Shown one piece after another: positions 43,996-53,625 of a stretch of DNA of 64,000 nucleotides (within the stretch, counting starts at the first letter, position 1; every line of letters begins with the position of its first letter). The translations under genes and the position numbers were made by a program. Source of the DNA: [Phormidium] sp. LEGE 05292 (GTDB lineage: Bacteria; Cyanobacteriota; Cyanobacteriia; Cyanobacteriales; Aerosakkonemataceae); assembly GCF_015207735.1 (NCBI RefSeq), contig NZ_JADEWG010000010.1, positions 1 through 64,000 on the forward strand, read 5' to 3'. Below the pieces are notes generated by a model. It did not search any database and was not told where the DNA came from. It was given only the letters and a program-made list of their open reading frames with translations.

Positions 43996-44532
43996 ATAAA
44001 CTTGGAATGAATCAACAACTTGCTGGAACTGATTTTTTACACTTTTCCATCGCTTTTCTGTAGTTGAAGCATTAAAAGTGTAAAGTTTACCGTGACTAAT
44101 AACTACACTAGCGAGATTATGTCGTTCTTGATTGGGCAATTTCACGGCATATTCTAAAAGGTAATAAGTTTTTCCGCTACCTTCTCTTGCTTCTGCATTA
44201 ACTAATTCTGCTTCTCGTCCCGATCCATCTGGTGCGATCGCACTTTTGGATAATTTGTATCCTACCTCACCAGGACTTCCCAATTCTTGAAGAGTTTTAC
44301 CTGATGTAACTTGACTAATTACCACACTTACATTTTCTGTGTCCTCAATTAAATCATGAAACACCACATCAGGGCCACTTGATACTTGCACCGGAATCCA
44401 ACCATTAGGATATAAGAACTGGTATCCGTCGCTGGTATCAATATAGCTTTTCAACCCGCCTGTAGCGGAAACACAACCACTCAAGGTGACAGTCAGAACA
44501 ATTAATAGTAGCGATACAATTCGTTTTAGCAT
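43993..44532 (-). CDS. PsbP-family lipoprotein (CyanoP)
   Basis: A 179-residue thylakoid-lumen lipoprotein with lipobox TLSGC (Cys20) and a single PsbP fold: DGYQFLYPNGWIPV, DVVFHDLIEDTENVSVVIS, EAREGSGKTYYLLEYAV and a late beta-strand region. CyanoP assists early photosystem II assembly. Length and lipidation match cyanobacterial members rather than plant PsbP. It is monocistronic. Confidence 0.93.
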   Translation of the reverse strand: MLKRIVSLLLIVLTVTLSGCVSATGGLKSYIDTSDGYQFLYPNGWIPVQVSSGPDVVFHDLIEDTENVSVVISQVTSGKTLQELGSPGEVGYKLSKSAIAPDGSGREAELVNAEAREGSGKTYYLLEYAVKLPNQERHNLASVVISHGKLYTFNASTTEKRWKSVKNQFQQVVDSFQVY

Positions 44533-44632
44533 TTGTTACATTCCTTTTGCCAGTATTGTAGTTTTCTAAGCGATTATATTTTCTCATTTATGGGACACTT
44601 TTTTGGAACTAAGAATTTTCGGAGAACTGGTA

Positions 44633-45253
44633 ATGCTGACTACTAGCGAAATTAGATGGTTTTATCAAGGGACAACACCCCCAGCAATTGAAAATTGGTT
44701 TATTGCGGATGTACTTAGGGAAAATTGTCAAAATTTAGAAGAGCGAGAAGACTGGTATTTACTAATACCTGGATGTGAATTTTTGGGGGTTAAACTCCGT
44801 CAACAGCGATTAGAAACTAAGTTGCGAGTCACAGAATTAGGAATTTGGCAGTTAAGAAATAATGTAATTGGTGCAGCGGAAAAATGGCTTAAATCTACTT
44901 GTGAAGATGGGAAAATAGAGAGTTTAATTACTCCAGATGTGATTGCTAAAGGACAATGGGTGAAGGTGGAGAAAGTGCGATCGCAAATTCGCTATTTAGT
45001 TGCTAATGATTATAGCTTAACTCCAACTTCAACAGATCAAACTTCTCAAGAAGGTTGTAATGTAGAACTTACCAAAATAATTATTAATGATAATCATTGG
45101 TGGACTTTAGGTTTTGAAGCATCGGGAACAGACGACAAATTAAAAGACAATTTGGAAACAGTCGCAAAAAAAATATTCCAAACTTTCCCCGAACAAGAAT
45201 TGAATTTGGTAGATTCTTATGCTTATCCCAAATGGTTATCTGTGTTTGTTTAA
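44633..45253 (+). CDS. Conserved hypothetical protein, possibly CYTH-like
   Basis: About 206 residues. The frame opens at a TTG (44603), but the ATG at 44633 has GGAGA at a proper distance and is preferred. Charged, alternating segments (EIRWFYQG, FLGVKLRQQRLETKLR, QWVKVEKVRSQIRY) and C-terminal strands recall a CYTH/triphosphate tunnel fold, but the EXEXK signature is not evident. The function is unknown. Confidence 0.7.
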   Translation: MLTTSEIRWFYQGTTPPAIENWFIADVLRENCQNLEEREDWYLLIPGCEFLGVKLRQQRLETKLRVTELGIWQLRNNVIGAAEKWLKSTCEDGKIESLITPDVIAKGQWVKVEKVRSQIRYLVANDYSLTPTSTDQTSQEGCNVELTKIIINDNHWWTLGFEASGTDDKLKDNLETVAKKIFQTFPEQELNLVDSYAYPKWLSVFV

Positions 45254-45314
45254 TTGATTTATTGTGTGAATTTGAATCTGGCGTTTTTTTACCACAGATA
45301 AACACAGATAATTT

Positions 45315-46106
45315 TTATTTCACGTTTTGCCAGAACCAATTTTCTTTAAGTTTCCTAATCTTTTGATTAGATATATCCGACCCATCTGAGCGATAAACAA
45401 AACCTGTAATTCCTTGAGAGAAACGCGATCGATCTTGGCAAAAGAAAATCTCTGTCGCGTTTCCTTGCTGTTTCACAACTATTTTCCGATTTGGACAACC
45501 AATCAAATAACGATATTTACAAGGAAGTTTAATTTCTGATATTTGATTATTACTTGTTTGTGCTGGCAATTCTCCCCTTTGTACCATAGCAGCTACTTCC
45601 GCAAATGCCGGAAAATACTCATCAAAAGTTGCCAAACTCGGATTTGATACATTCAAGAATTGAATTACTACCAGGGTAAATACGCTAATTACCAAGGGTA
45701 ATGTACATTTTATAAAATGTTGCTTTAACTCTAAATAAGCATAAATAGGCCAGATAATCAGTAACGGGACAAACAATAAGTAATCGCTAACGCCTTGCTG
45801 TAAATAACTTAAAATAAAAACCATGAAAATAGCCATGAATAACATATAAAAAGCAATTTTAAACAAAACATTAAAAAACAAACTAAACCGAGCAGCTAAT
45901 GAGTTGCTTAAATTCCCATTGAACTTTCTTGCCAAGTAGGGAGGCCAATAAAATAAAACCAATAAAAATAAAAAATTAACCCAAAATAAACCGAAAAATT
46001 CTCCTAAATTACATTTAAACTTGCGAAAAATCAACTCCAAACAACTAACAATCAATACAATTAAAGCAACCCGCAAAACCAGAAAATTATTAGCGGAATT
46101 TCGCAT
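45315..46106 (-). CDS. Membrane protein, function unknown
   Basis: About 263 residues with six hydrophobic segments in the first two thirds and a soluble C-terminal domain. The latter has a CKYRYLIGCPNRK segment and a final IRKLKENWFWQNVK. An open frame extends to 46175, but that part is encoded inside a palindromic repeat, so I start at the ATG at 46106 (MRNSANN). No family was recognised. Confidence 0.68.
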   Translation of the reverse strand: MRNSANNFLVLRVALIVLIVSCLELIFRKFKCNLGEFFGLFWVNFLFLLVLFYWPPYLARKFNGNLSNSLAARFSLFFNVLFKIAFYMLFMAIFMVFILSYLQQGVSDYLLFVPLLIIWPIYAYLELKQHFIKCTLPLVISVFTLVVIQFLNVSNPSLATFDEYFPAFAEVAAMVQRGELPAQTSNNQISEIKLPCKYRYLIGCPNRKIVVKQQGNATEIFFCQDRSRFSQGITGFVYRSDGSDISNQKIRKLKENWFWQNVK

Positions 46107-46160
46107 ATATGGCTTTTTTGTACTTGTGATGAAAAACCCTGGTTTTAGGGACTGGGTACA

Positions 46161-46364
46161 GGGGATGACAGGCAAGATGCCTGTCCTACGGGACTGGGAT
46201 TTCTTGTAAATTAAGCATTGTACAAATTAATCAAGTTTACTTATCACCATAAGTAAGAGAGAACCGATTTTTTTTGAACCGCTTAAGATGCAGAGGAAAC
46301 AGAGATAAAAAATCGAGAAGTTTTTTCCTAATCCCGTAGGACAGGCATCTTGCCTGTCATCTCC
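46161..46364. repeat. Inverted pair of 33-bp palindromic repeats
   Basis: 46161-46193 and 46332-46364 are inverted copies (one mismatch). Each contains the inner hairpin GACAGGCA-AGA-TGCCTGTC. The 138 bp between holds only AT-rich DNA. The outer parts continue in ACTGGGGA-like sequence. Confidence 0.8.
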
Positions 46365-46380
46365 AGTCCCCAGTCCCCAG

Positions 46381-47163
46381 TCACTCAGCCATTAAACTAA
46401 TCTTACGCGCCGTCCTGAGAATTTGTCCTGCCAAAATTGCTGCGCCAAAACCATTATCAATGTTCACCACACCTACTCCCGCAGCACAAGAATTCAACAT
46501 TGTCAATAGTGGGGCAAGACCGCCAAAACTTGCGCCATAACCGACGCTGGTGGGAACCGCAATCACGGGACAATCAGCCAAACCCGCCACCACGCTAGGC
46601 AAAGCGCCTTCCATTCCCGCTACCACAATTAAAACATTGGATTGGGCGATGACGTGACGGTTACTCAGCAAACGGTGAATTCCTGCGACTCCCACATCCC
46701 AGAGACGCTGTACCTGAAAACCGCAAAGTTCGGCGGTAACTGCGGCTTCTTCCGCTACTGGCAAGTCAGCTGTTCCGGCAGAAAGAATGCCAATTGTCCC
46801 GGAATATTGGGGTTCTAAAGCAGCAGGAACGGTGGCGCAAATTCGGGCATTTGGGTAGTAGTAAAGATGAGGAATTTTTTCCTGTATTTCGGCGTAAACT
46901 TCGGGAGTAATTCTAGTTGCCATTACTACTGGATTTTGTTGTTGCATTGCCTGGAAAATATGGGCAATTTGATCGGGTGTTTTACCGGGTCCCCATATCA
47001 CTTCGGGAAAGCCAGTTCGCAGTTGTCGATGATGATCGATTCTGGCAAAATCGCCCACTGATTCAAAAGCAAAATGCTTGAGTTTTTCCATTGCCACATC
47101 TGGGCTAACTCTACCATTTGCCACTTCTTCTAGTAGAGATTGTAATGCTTCGGGTTGAGTCAT
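46381..47163 (-). CDS. larB: Nickel-pincer cofactor biosynthesis protein LarB
   Basis: A 260-residue protein. The N-terminal ~115 residues fit LarB (VANGRVSPDVAMEKL, RTGFPEVIWGPGKTPDQI). The C-terminal part is AIR-carboxylase-like (GILSAGTADLPVAEEAAVTA, VVAGMEGALPSVVAGL, GFGAAILA). LarB carboxylates nicotinic acid adenine dinucleotide as the first step of the nickel-pincer cofactor of lactate racemase-type enzymes. LarC and LarE are not in the window. A palindromic repeat follows its stop. Confidence 0.93.
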   Translation of the reverse strand: MTQPEALQSLLEEVANGRVSPDVAMEKLKHFAFESVGDFARIDHHRQLRTGFPEVIWGPGKTPDQIAHIFQAMQQQNPVVMATRITPEVYAEIQEKIPHLYYYPNARICATVPAALEPQYSGTIGILSAGTADLPVAEEAAVTAELCGFQVQRLWDVGVAGIHRLLSNRHVIAQSNVLIVVAGMEGALPSVVAGLADCPVIAVPTSVGYGASFGGLAPLLTMLNSCAAGVGVVNIDNGFGAAILAGQILRTARKISLMAE

Positions 47164-47206
47164 TCGATTTTATATTTTAGCTTTTAGACTTTCGATTTTA
47201 GCTGGT

Positions 47207-48994
47207 TTAATTTTCGGTTAATGTTAGTTCGTGAAGGTTCCAAAATGCGCCGCCTAGTGCTGAGTATTTTATGCCTTGAATGCGATCGCGCACCGCTGCC
47301 AATGATAACTGATTAACCAAGTAAATTACTGGCAGTTCTTCTTGCACAATATTCTGGAATTTGGCATAAATTTCTTTGCGTTTGGTTTCGTCTAATTCTT
47401 GTGCTCCGGCAATCATTAGGCGATCGATTTCTTTTTCCCAATCAGAAACTACCCAACCATTAATCGGCGGTTCATTTGGTGCAGGGCCTTGGTTAAAGCT
47501 GTGTAATCCCCCTGTGCTATTCCAAACATTAGCACCATCATTTGGTTCCACTCCTCCGGTTAATCCGAGTAAATAACTATCCCAATCTCTGGTATTAGAA
47601 AGTTTATCTACTAAGGTGCCAAAGTTAATTGGCGTAAAGTCAACTTGAATCCCAATTTTACTCAAATCTTGCTTGATTTGTGCTCCCATTGCTTCCCGAA
47701 TTTTATTACCACTATTCGTCATCAATGTGAAGCGGACACGATTCCCATCCCAATCTAATAATTGCCCTTCATCATTATATTTGAATCCCGCTTTTAATAG
47801 CAATTCCTTGGCTTTTTCGGTATTGTAATCATAAACTTTCAGCCCCTTTTCAGGAGATAGGTAATAGGGACTTTGCACTGAAATTGGAGAGTTTTGTGGA
47901 GCACCTAATCCACGAAAAGTATTGTTAATCATGGTTTGGCGATCGATCCCATAAGCCACCGCTTGCCGAAATTCTTTAGTATTAAACCACCGCGACTTTA
48001 TCGGATTGACAATTGGTTGTCCCTGGGCATTTTTCGCTTTATTTAAGTTAAAGGAAATAAAAGTTGTGCCGGAAGCAGGGCCACCATTATAAATGGAAAA
48101 ATTTCCCCGGTTTTCTTCTCGCTTTACTAGGGAAAAAATGTCTGGTGATATAGAAATAGAATCCAAACTTCCTGAACGGAATTGCATTAAAGCCACATCG
48201 GTTGATTCAACAATTTGCCAAACCATTTTTTCAATATATGGCTGTTGCTTACCTTGGCTATCTTTCCGCCAATAATAAGGATTACGACGAAAAATGATCC
48301 GCTCACTTGTGTCGTATCTTTCTAAAACATAAGGCCCATTTACTACTATTTCGTTAGGTGGTGTATTAACTCCCCAAGTTGTGAGAAATGTGGGTTTGCC
48401 ATCTTGGTTTTTCTTATTAACATATTTCCTTAAAATATGTGCTGGTAATATCGGCACTCCAGTTACTCTTAAAAATGGGGCAAAAGGTTCAGGAACAGTA
48501 AATTCTACTCTGCGCCCATCTAATTTTTTTACTGTTGGTAAAGCGCGACTTTCACCAATTCTCAATACATCTCTGGTATCGGTAGGAATTGCTTCATTCA
48601 AGTAGATTTCATTGTAAGTGAAAACTACATCATCTACTGTTAATGGTTTGCCATCAGACCATTTCAAATTCGGTTTAAGAGTAAAAACTATGTTTTTTTT
48701 ATCTTGCGAAATCGTCCAATATTCGGCTAAATCTGGTTCAATTTTGCCTGTTAAACCATTTTCCGTAACCAATCCTTCAAACATCAGGCTAGTAGGACTA
48801 GGTGCTTCCTGAACAAAAGGCGGGTTAAAAGTTTTTGGATCGCTAAGTACGCTAGTAACAATTTGTGGAACTTGGGCTGTTGCACTTTTAATTTTTAGGG
48901 CATTACAACTGGTAAGGGCGATCGCGCCAATGAACAACAGTATTAACAAAAATACCGAAAATCTTATTCTTTTAATAGCCGAGTATTTCATCAT
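47207..48994 (-). CDS. Peptide-type ABC transporter substrate-binding protein (SBP family 5)
   Basis: A 595-residue lipoprotein with lipobox ALTSC (Cys30). It has the family-5 features DLAEYWTISQDKKNIVFTLK, WSDGKPLTVDDVVFTYNEI, FRQAVAYGIDRQTMI and a C-terminal region typical of oligopeptide, dipeptide or nickel-binding proteins. No permease or ATPase genes accompany it. It follows larB in reverse order on the same strand, but the two are 44 bp apart and need not be linked in function. Confidence 0.9.
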   Translation of the reverse strand: MMKYSAIKRIRFSVFLLILLFIGAIALTSCNALKIKSATAQVPQIVTSVLSDPKTFNPPFVQEAPSPTSLMFEGLVTENGLTGKIEPDLAEYWTISQDKKNIVFTLKPNLKWSDGKPLTVDDVVFTYNEIYLNEAIPTDTRDVLRIGESRALPTVKKLDGRRVEFTVPEPFAPFLRVTGVPILPAHILRKYVNKKNQDGKPTFLTTWGVNTPPNEIVVNGPYVLERYDTSERIIFRRNPYYWRKDSQGKQQPYIEKMVWQIVESTDVALMQFRSGSLDSISISPDIFSLVKREENRGNFSIYNGGPASGTTFISFNLNKAKNAQGQPIVNPIKSRWFNTKEFRQAVAYGIDRQTMINNTFRGLGAPQNSPISVQSPYYLSPEKGLKVYDYNTEKAKELLLKAGFKYNDEGQLLDWDGNRVRFTLMTNSGNKIREAMGAQIKQDLSKIGIQVDFTPINFGTLVDKLSNTRDWDSYLLGLTGGVEPNDGANVWNSTGGLHSFNQGPAPNEPPINGWVVSDWEKEIDRLMIAGAQELDETKRKEIYAKFQNIVQEELPVIYLVNQLSLAAVRDRIQGIKYSALGGAFWNLHELTLTEN

Positions 48995-49010
48995 TTATCT
49001 TCTCTAAAAA

Positions 49011-49493
49011 TTAGCAATTATCACTTTCCAGCACTACCTCAGATTTTGTTGTTCCATCTGCTAACAGTTGTAATAAACCTATTTCCTCTACTTGATCTGA
49101 TGCAGGTGGCTTTTCTGATTTCCAATGATAAGCTAAATCTCGTAACCATGCTTCCAGTAATGTTTCAAAATATGGACTAAGAATCCGCGTATTAGCAAAT
49201 TCGGGATCGTAGTGGCTAAGTATGTCCGCAGTTTTGAGAGTCAACAAAGGTTCCGCGACATTAACACTTTCTCCTGAAAAAATCTCAATTTCTGACAAAT
49301 CAGCTAACATCACAAAAGAGATAGATCGATTCCAAGATTGCCAGTAAGACTTTAGTTGGGAGAAAGCTTGCTGTTTTGCTTGATGATTTTGAAATCCTAA
49401 AGCTTTTACCTCAGCAATTAAAATTGCTTGTTCTTCACTATTGTAGGCGATAATATCTATCTGTCTTTGAGGAATGTAATTTGCTGTTTCCAT
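49011..49493 (-). CDS. Putative PD-(D/E)XK nuclease-like protein
   Basis: A 160-residue protein. Asp14 in DIIAYNSEEQAILIAEVKA followed by Glu-Val-Lys (residues 28-30) gives a D...ExK arrangement typical of the restriction endonuclease-like fold, as in small cyanobacterial proteins of unknown role. The region beyond 90 is helical. It is located 17 bp before the peptide-binding protein gene on the same strand. A DNA-cleaving function is not shown. Confidence 0.62.
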   Translation of the reverse strand: METANYIPQRQIDIIAYNSEEQAILIAEVKALGFQNHQAKQQAFSQLKSYWQSWNRSISFVMLADLSEIEIFSGESVNVAEPLLTLKTADILSHYDPEFANTRILSPYFETLLEAWLRDLAYHWKSEKPPASDQVEEIGLLQLLADGTTKSEVVLESDNC

Positions 49494-49533
49494 TACTTTG
49501 ATCCTTTTAACAAATCTCAGGTTTTAAAGCGAC

Positions 49534-50016
49534 TTAATCAGCTGCTACCAGCAAAGCTACAGAATAGGCACAAATTCCTTCTTCTCTTCCTTCAGGGCCT
49601 AATTTTTCGTTAGTGGTGGCTTTAATACCAATTTGGTCAGGTTTTAATTCTAGAACAGCTGCTAGACGATCGCGCATCGCTGAAATATGCGGCTTCAATT
49701 TTGGACGTTCCGCCACTATCACTGAGTCAATATTACTTACTCGCCAACCTTTTTCCCGGATCAGTTGATCCACCTGACTCAACAACATTAAACTATCAGC
49801 CCCCGCCCATTTCGGATCGGTAGGTGGGAAATAATGACCAATATCCCCCAAACTTAACGCCCCTAGCATCGCATCCATAATCGCGTGAGTCAGGACATCT
49901 GCATCGCTATGTCCCAATAACCCCAATTCGTGAGAAATCTGGACACCTCCCAAAATCAAAGGTCGTCCAGATACTAATCGATGAATATCGTAACCGTTAC
50001 CTATGCGAATGTTCAT
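49534..50016 (-). CDS. ispF: 2-C-methyl-D-erythritol 2,4-cyclodiphosphate synthase (IspF)
   Basis: A 160-residue enzyme of the non-mevalonate isoprenoid pathway. It converts the 2-phosphate of CDP-methylerythritol to methylerythritol cyclodiphosphate. Metal ligands are Asp10, His12 and His44 ([20 protein letters not shown]), and the tail has [11 protein letters not shown]. Full length. Its ATG overlaps the DUF1517 stop by 4 bp (ATGA), so the two are translationally coupled. Confidence 0.97.
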   Translation of the reverse strand: MNIRIGNGYDIHRLVSGRPLILGGVQISHELGLLGHSDADVLTHAIMDAMLGALSLGDIGHYFPPTDPKWAGADSLMLLSQVDQLIREKGWRVSNIDSVIVAERPKLKPHISAMRDRLAAVLELKPDQIGIKATTNEKLGPEGREEGICAYSVALLVAAD

Positions 50017-51038
50017 GCAATTTGCATCATGTTAGTGTACTCACTTAACATTTCATCATAAGTTAGGCTTTCTGTGTCTGATTGCGGAGTCCAAAGTAAC
50101 TCAAATACGGAAAGATATTCTGGTGGAGTAGCTGCGATTTTTTCTAATGCTTGCTTCAAATCTTGGCTTGAGTAAACATCACCAAACAAAGGGCGATCGT
50201 TTTCTGTACCAATTAATAAGCTAACAACAATGTATGTTCCTGGTTCTTGGTCTGGTTTAATATCTTGTTGCAGTTGGCGAACTTTTCCCTTAACATTAGA
50301 CAGCGTTTCCGCGCTAAACTTTGTGCGTTCTTCTATGGAAATTTGATTGAAGAGTTTTTCCGCTTCTTCCCGACTCTTCACAGTTTTGGAACTAGCAGAA
50401 ACGTGAGTCCAATTTTCTGGAGTTCGCAACAATGCTAACACCGATTCCTGCATTAATTCGGTTAATCCTTCGGGAGTGCTGCTATCAATTTGCAAGCTTA
50501 AATCTGTTAGTTGTTTCTGCACTACATGGGCTTGGGCTAATAACCCAATTTGCAATTTAGTCACAGTAACAATATTGTTATCTAACTCTTTGTTGCCCGT
50601 TGAATAAGTTGCAATTTCCTCACTAGAACTGTTATTACTGCTAATTGCATTTTTCAGGGCAAAGACGATCGCCAATCCTAAAATTCCCACTATCAAAATT
50701 AACACAATTATCGGCAGCGGTGAATAATAGTAACCGTAACCCCCGCGATAATAACCCCCAGGCGCAACATATATATTTGGGCTTGTATAAGTAGGACTAC
50801 TGCGATAACCTCCTGAATCATTATCAGAATATCCTCGACTCGGAGCACTGCGGGAAGGCGAAGACCTATTAAAAGAACCCCCTCCACTGCGCCCCCCACT
50901 ACGTTTAGCTAATGCTTCCTGACCAACATTTAACCTTACTTGTTTGTGAGTTGGCGTAAACTCAATGTTGACTGTATTAACTAGCAACAGGGAAAGGGCA
51001 GCTGTACACCAAAATTGCAACTTAGATTTCATTTTCAT
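50013..51038 (-). CDS. DUF1517 domain-containing protein
   Basis: A 341-residue protein with an N-terminal hydrophobic segment (signal anchor) and a Gly/Ser/Arg-rich stretch (about 46-85). A transmembrane helix follows (about 105-128, [17 protein letters not shown]), then the DUF1517 domain to the end ([50 protein letters not shown]). The family is shared with plastids; its function is unknown. It is the first gene of a pair with ispF. Confidence 0.9.
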   Translation of the reverse strand: MKMKSKLQFWCTAALSLLLVNTVNIEFTPTHKQVRLNVGQEALAKRSGGRSGGGSFNRSSPSRSAPSRGYSDNDSGGYRSSPTYTSPNIYVAPGGYYRGGYGYYYSPLPIIVLILIVGILGLAIVFALKNAISSNNSSSEEIATYSTGNKELDNNIVTVTKLQIGLLAQAHVVQKQLTDLSLQIDSSTPEGLTELMQESVLALLRTPENWTHVSASSKTVKSREEAEKLFNQISIEERTKFSAETLSNVKGKVRQLQQDIKPDQEPGTYIVVSLLIGTENDRPLFGDVYSSQDLKQALEKIAATPPEYLSVFELLWTPQSDTESLTYDEMLSEYTNMMQIA

Positions 51039-51259
51039 ATTTCAAATTAACCAGCTTTACTCCGATCTTAGTTCTTGATCTAGCTTGCCCCTGCCCTCAC
51101 AGACAATTTGTATTCTTCATATTTCTTTATATCAATTACTTCCTGGGATAGATGTAACTCCAAACTCGATCGGGATTTATTGATTTACATTCTGGAGCAG
51201 GATTAATCAAGAAATCTGCTAAATCTGTAAATCCTAATCAAACTTTTCCTTGTACGTTT

Positions 51260-51967
51260 TTATTCAGCAGCTTCTTTGCCTGATTGTTCCAACCAAGTAT
51301 CATACAAATCGGGACGACGATCGCGAGTTCTTTCGATTTGCTGTTCTCTTCGCCAACGAGCAATTTCTCCATGATTTCCTGATAATAATACATCTGGAAC
51401 TCGCCAACCGCGAAATTCTGGCGGGCGGGTGTACTGCGGATAATCTAACAAAATAGCTTCAAAACTTTCGGCTTTTAAAGATTCTTCTTTACCCACCGTT
51501 CCTGGTAGTAACCGCACTACGCCATTAATTAACGTTAATGCGGGAATCTCTCCACAAGTTAAGATAAAATCTCCCAAAGATACCTCACGAGTCACTAAAT
51601 TTAACACTCGTTCATCAACCCCTTCATAATGACCACAAATAATCACTAGTTGGTCATAATTAGTTGCCCATTCTTTTAATAATCCTTGATTGAGAGTTTC
51701 CCCTTGGGGAGTCATTAAAATTACATCCCGTTTTGGTAAAATTGGTAGAGATTCCACAGCAGCAAAGATCGGTTCTGGCTTCATTAACATTCCCACACCA
51801 CCACCGTAAGGTTCATCATCTACTCGTCGATGCTTATCTGTGGCATAATCTCTGGGATTCACCAGATTTACAGCAGCAATCTGTTTCGCTAAGGCTTTCC
51901 CCAACAAGCCGGAACTTAGCGGGGAAGTGAAAAAATCGGGAAACAGGGTAACAACATCTATCCGCAC
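51260..51967 (-). CDS. trmD: tRNA (guanine37-N1)-methyltransferase (TrmD)
   Basis: A 235-residue SPOUT-class enzyme that methylates G37 of tRNAs and keeps reading frame. The knot motifs are DEPYGGGVGM (51-60) and CGHYEGVDERV (111-121), followed by GDFILTCGE. Typical length. It is single here, without the rpsP-rimM-rplS partners of the usual bacterial operon. Confidence 0.97.
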   Translation of the reverse strand: MRIDVVTLFPDFFTSPLSSGLLGKALAKQIAAVNLVNPRDYATDKHRRVDDEPYGGGVGMLMKPEPIFAAVESLPILPKRDVILMTPQGETLNQGLLKEWATNYDQLVIICGHYEGVDERVLNLVTREVSLGDFILTCGEIPALTLINGVVRLLPGTVGKEESLKAESFEAILLDYPQYTRPPEFRGWRVPDVLLSGNHGEIARWRREQQIERTRDRRPDLYDTWLEQSGKEAAE

Positions 51968-52499
51968 AATTTTACAATCTCTTGAAAAAGAACAACTTTC
52001 TAGTGCAGTGTTGCAGAAATCACCAACCAGTTGAAAAAAAGGTAAAAAGCTTGTACGAGCCTTGTGTCCTTCTGCCTTCTTGCACTAGTTTAGCTATAAA
52101 AGTTACCAAAAGATAACAAGAATAGTGTTAAAAATTAGGACTCAGTACCAATTCGTTTAATTTGCAGCCTGACAAATTTTAGATTTCGATACTATCAGAT
52201 TGTAAGATATAACTACTTCGTAAATATTGGCTAATTTCTCACAATGACGGACAAAAAGTTTCATAAAAGTTTAATATTAGGTCTAATAAACTACTATTAT
52301 GTGTTAAAGATTACGATCTAGAGCGTTAACCATACCAGTACTGAGTTCTGAGTAGGGAGTTACTTACTTTAGGATTGTTAGCTTTCCGATCCTAATCACA
52401 GGAGAGGAGAAGGCTGAACTCAGGACTAAAAATGAGGAGAACAAACATTTGTTAAGTATGGCTTAAAACTCAGACTAACCGGAGAAGAGGAAACATAAA
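51968..52499. other. Intergenic region upstream of cphB
   Basis: This 532-bp gap divides the divergent trmD and cphB genes. It contains a fragment of the CTTCTGCC repeat (52068-52080) and an imperfect NtcA-like GTA-N9-TAC at 52202-52216, one base too long for the consensus. No gene is seen. Confidence 0.5.
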
Positions 52500-53381
52500 A
52501 TGCTGCAATTAGAAGTTCAAGCACAGGAACAGACAAAGCCCCAACCGATGAAAACAGCAGTGATGGTAATTGGCGGTGCTGAAGATAAAGTACATGGTAG
52601 AGAGATTCTCCATGCTTTCTTTAATCGTTCTGGGGGAGCGGATGCTCAGATAGCTATCATACCATCAGCGTCCCGTGAGCCTGCAATTATTGGGGAAAGA
52701 TACCGGGCGATATTTCAGGAGATGGGGGCGAAGCGGATCGAGTTGGTAGATATTCGCGATCGCGTTCAGTGCGAAGACCCCGCTTACCATGAATTCTTAG
52801 AAGTTTGTACAGGCGTATTTATGACAGGCGGCGATCAGCTGAGATTATGTGGATTGCTGGCTGATACGCCGTTTATGGAAAAATTACGCTTGGGAGTTTG
52901 GCAAGGTAGACTGACTTTAGCCGGAACTAGTGCAGGTGCAGCAGTCATGGGACACCACATGATCGCAGGTGGTGGAAGTGGCGAATGTCCCAACCGTTCC
53001 TTAGTAGATATGGCGACGGGTTTAGGTTTTTTACCAGAAGTAATTGTCGATCAACATTTCCACAATCGGAATCGCATGGCAAGACTAATGAGTGCAGTTT
53101 CCGCCCACCCCGATCGCTTGGGAATTGGTATTGATGAAGACACCTGCGCTTTATTTGAAGGTGATGGGATTATTCAAGTATTGGGAAAAGGTACAGTCAC
53201 CGTTGTTGACCCTTCAGAAATGTCTTATACCAATCAACCATACATCGGTGCTACTGACCCAATCAGTATTTATAATTTGAGGGTTCACATTCTTAGCTAT
53301 GGCGATCGCTATGATATGCGTCAACGAAAAATAATTCCTTCGTTAGGTGAAGGATGTGTAACCGATCAAACACAAACATAA
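52500..53381 (+). CDS. cphB: Cyanophycinase (CphB)
   Basis: A 293-residue peptidase S51-like enzyme that cleaves cyanophycin to beta-aspartyl-arginine dipeptides. The nucleophile Ser144 sits in GTSAGAAVMGHHM. Other markers are MVIGGAEDK, FMTGGDQLRL and VDQHFHNRNRMARL, and length fits the family. A GGAGAAGAGG ribosome-binding sequence precedes the ATG. It precedes cphA by 244 bp, the usual cphBA order; whether they share a transcript cannot be told. Confidence 0.96.
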   Translation: MLQLEVQAQEQTKPQPMKTAVMVIGGAEDKVHGREILHAFFNRSGGADAQIAIIPSASREPAIIGERYRAIFQEMGAKRIELVDIRDRVQCEDPAYHEFLEVCTGVFMTGGDQLRLCGLLADTPFMEKLRLGVWQGRLTLAGTSAGAAVMGHHMIAGGGSGECPNRSLVDMATGLGFLPEVIVDQHFHNRNRMARLMSAVSAHPDRLGIGIDEDTCALFEGDGIIQVLGKGTVTVVDPSEMSYTNQPYIGATDPISIYNLRVHILSYGDRYDMRQRKIIPSLGEGCVTDQTQT

Positions 53382-53625
53382 AATTTTGGTTTAGTTTTTC
53401 GTTTTGTCTCTGAACTTAAAATGCTGAATCTGGGCGCTAGCTAATCCCGTTAACTAGTAGTATTTTGAACATTGCTGGTTAACCAACTTCCTTTAAAATG
53501 TACGGAAAACCAAAAATGCTTCGCCAAAAATGTTACTAGTGAACAGTTTAGTGGAGCCTCAGAATTTGAAACTAGATAATTGTGTTTACTGCTGTCCTGC
53601 TGCTCAATGACTCTCGGATACTGCC

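Noticed and set aside
52202-52216. NtcA-like site upstream of cphB
   Set aside because: The spacing is GTA-N9-TAC, one base longer than the required N8, and no matching -10 was found.
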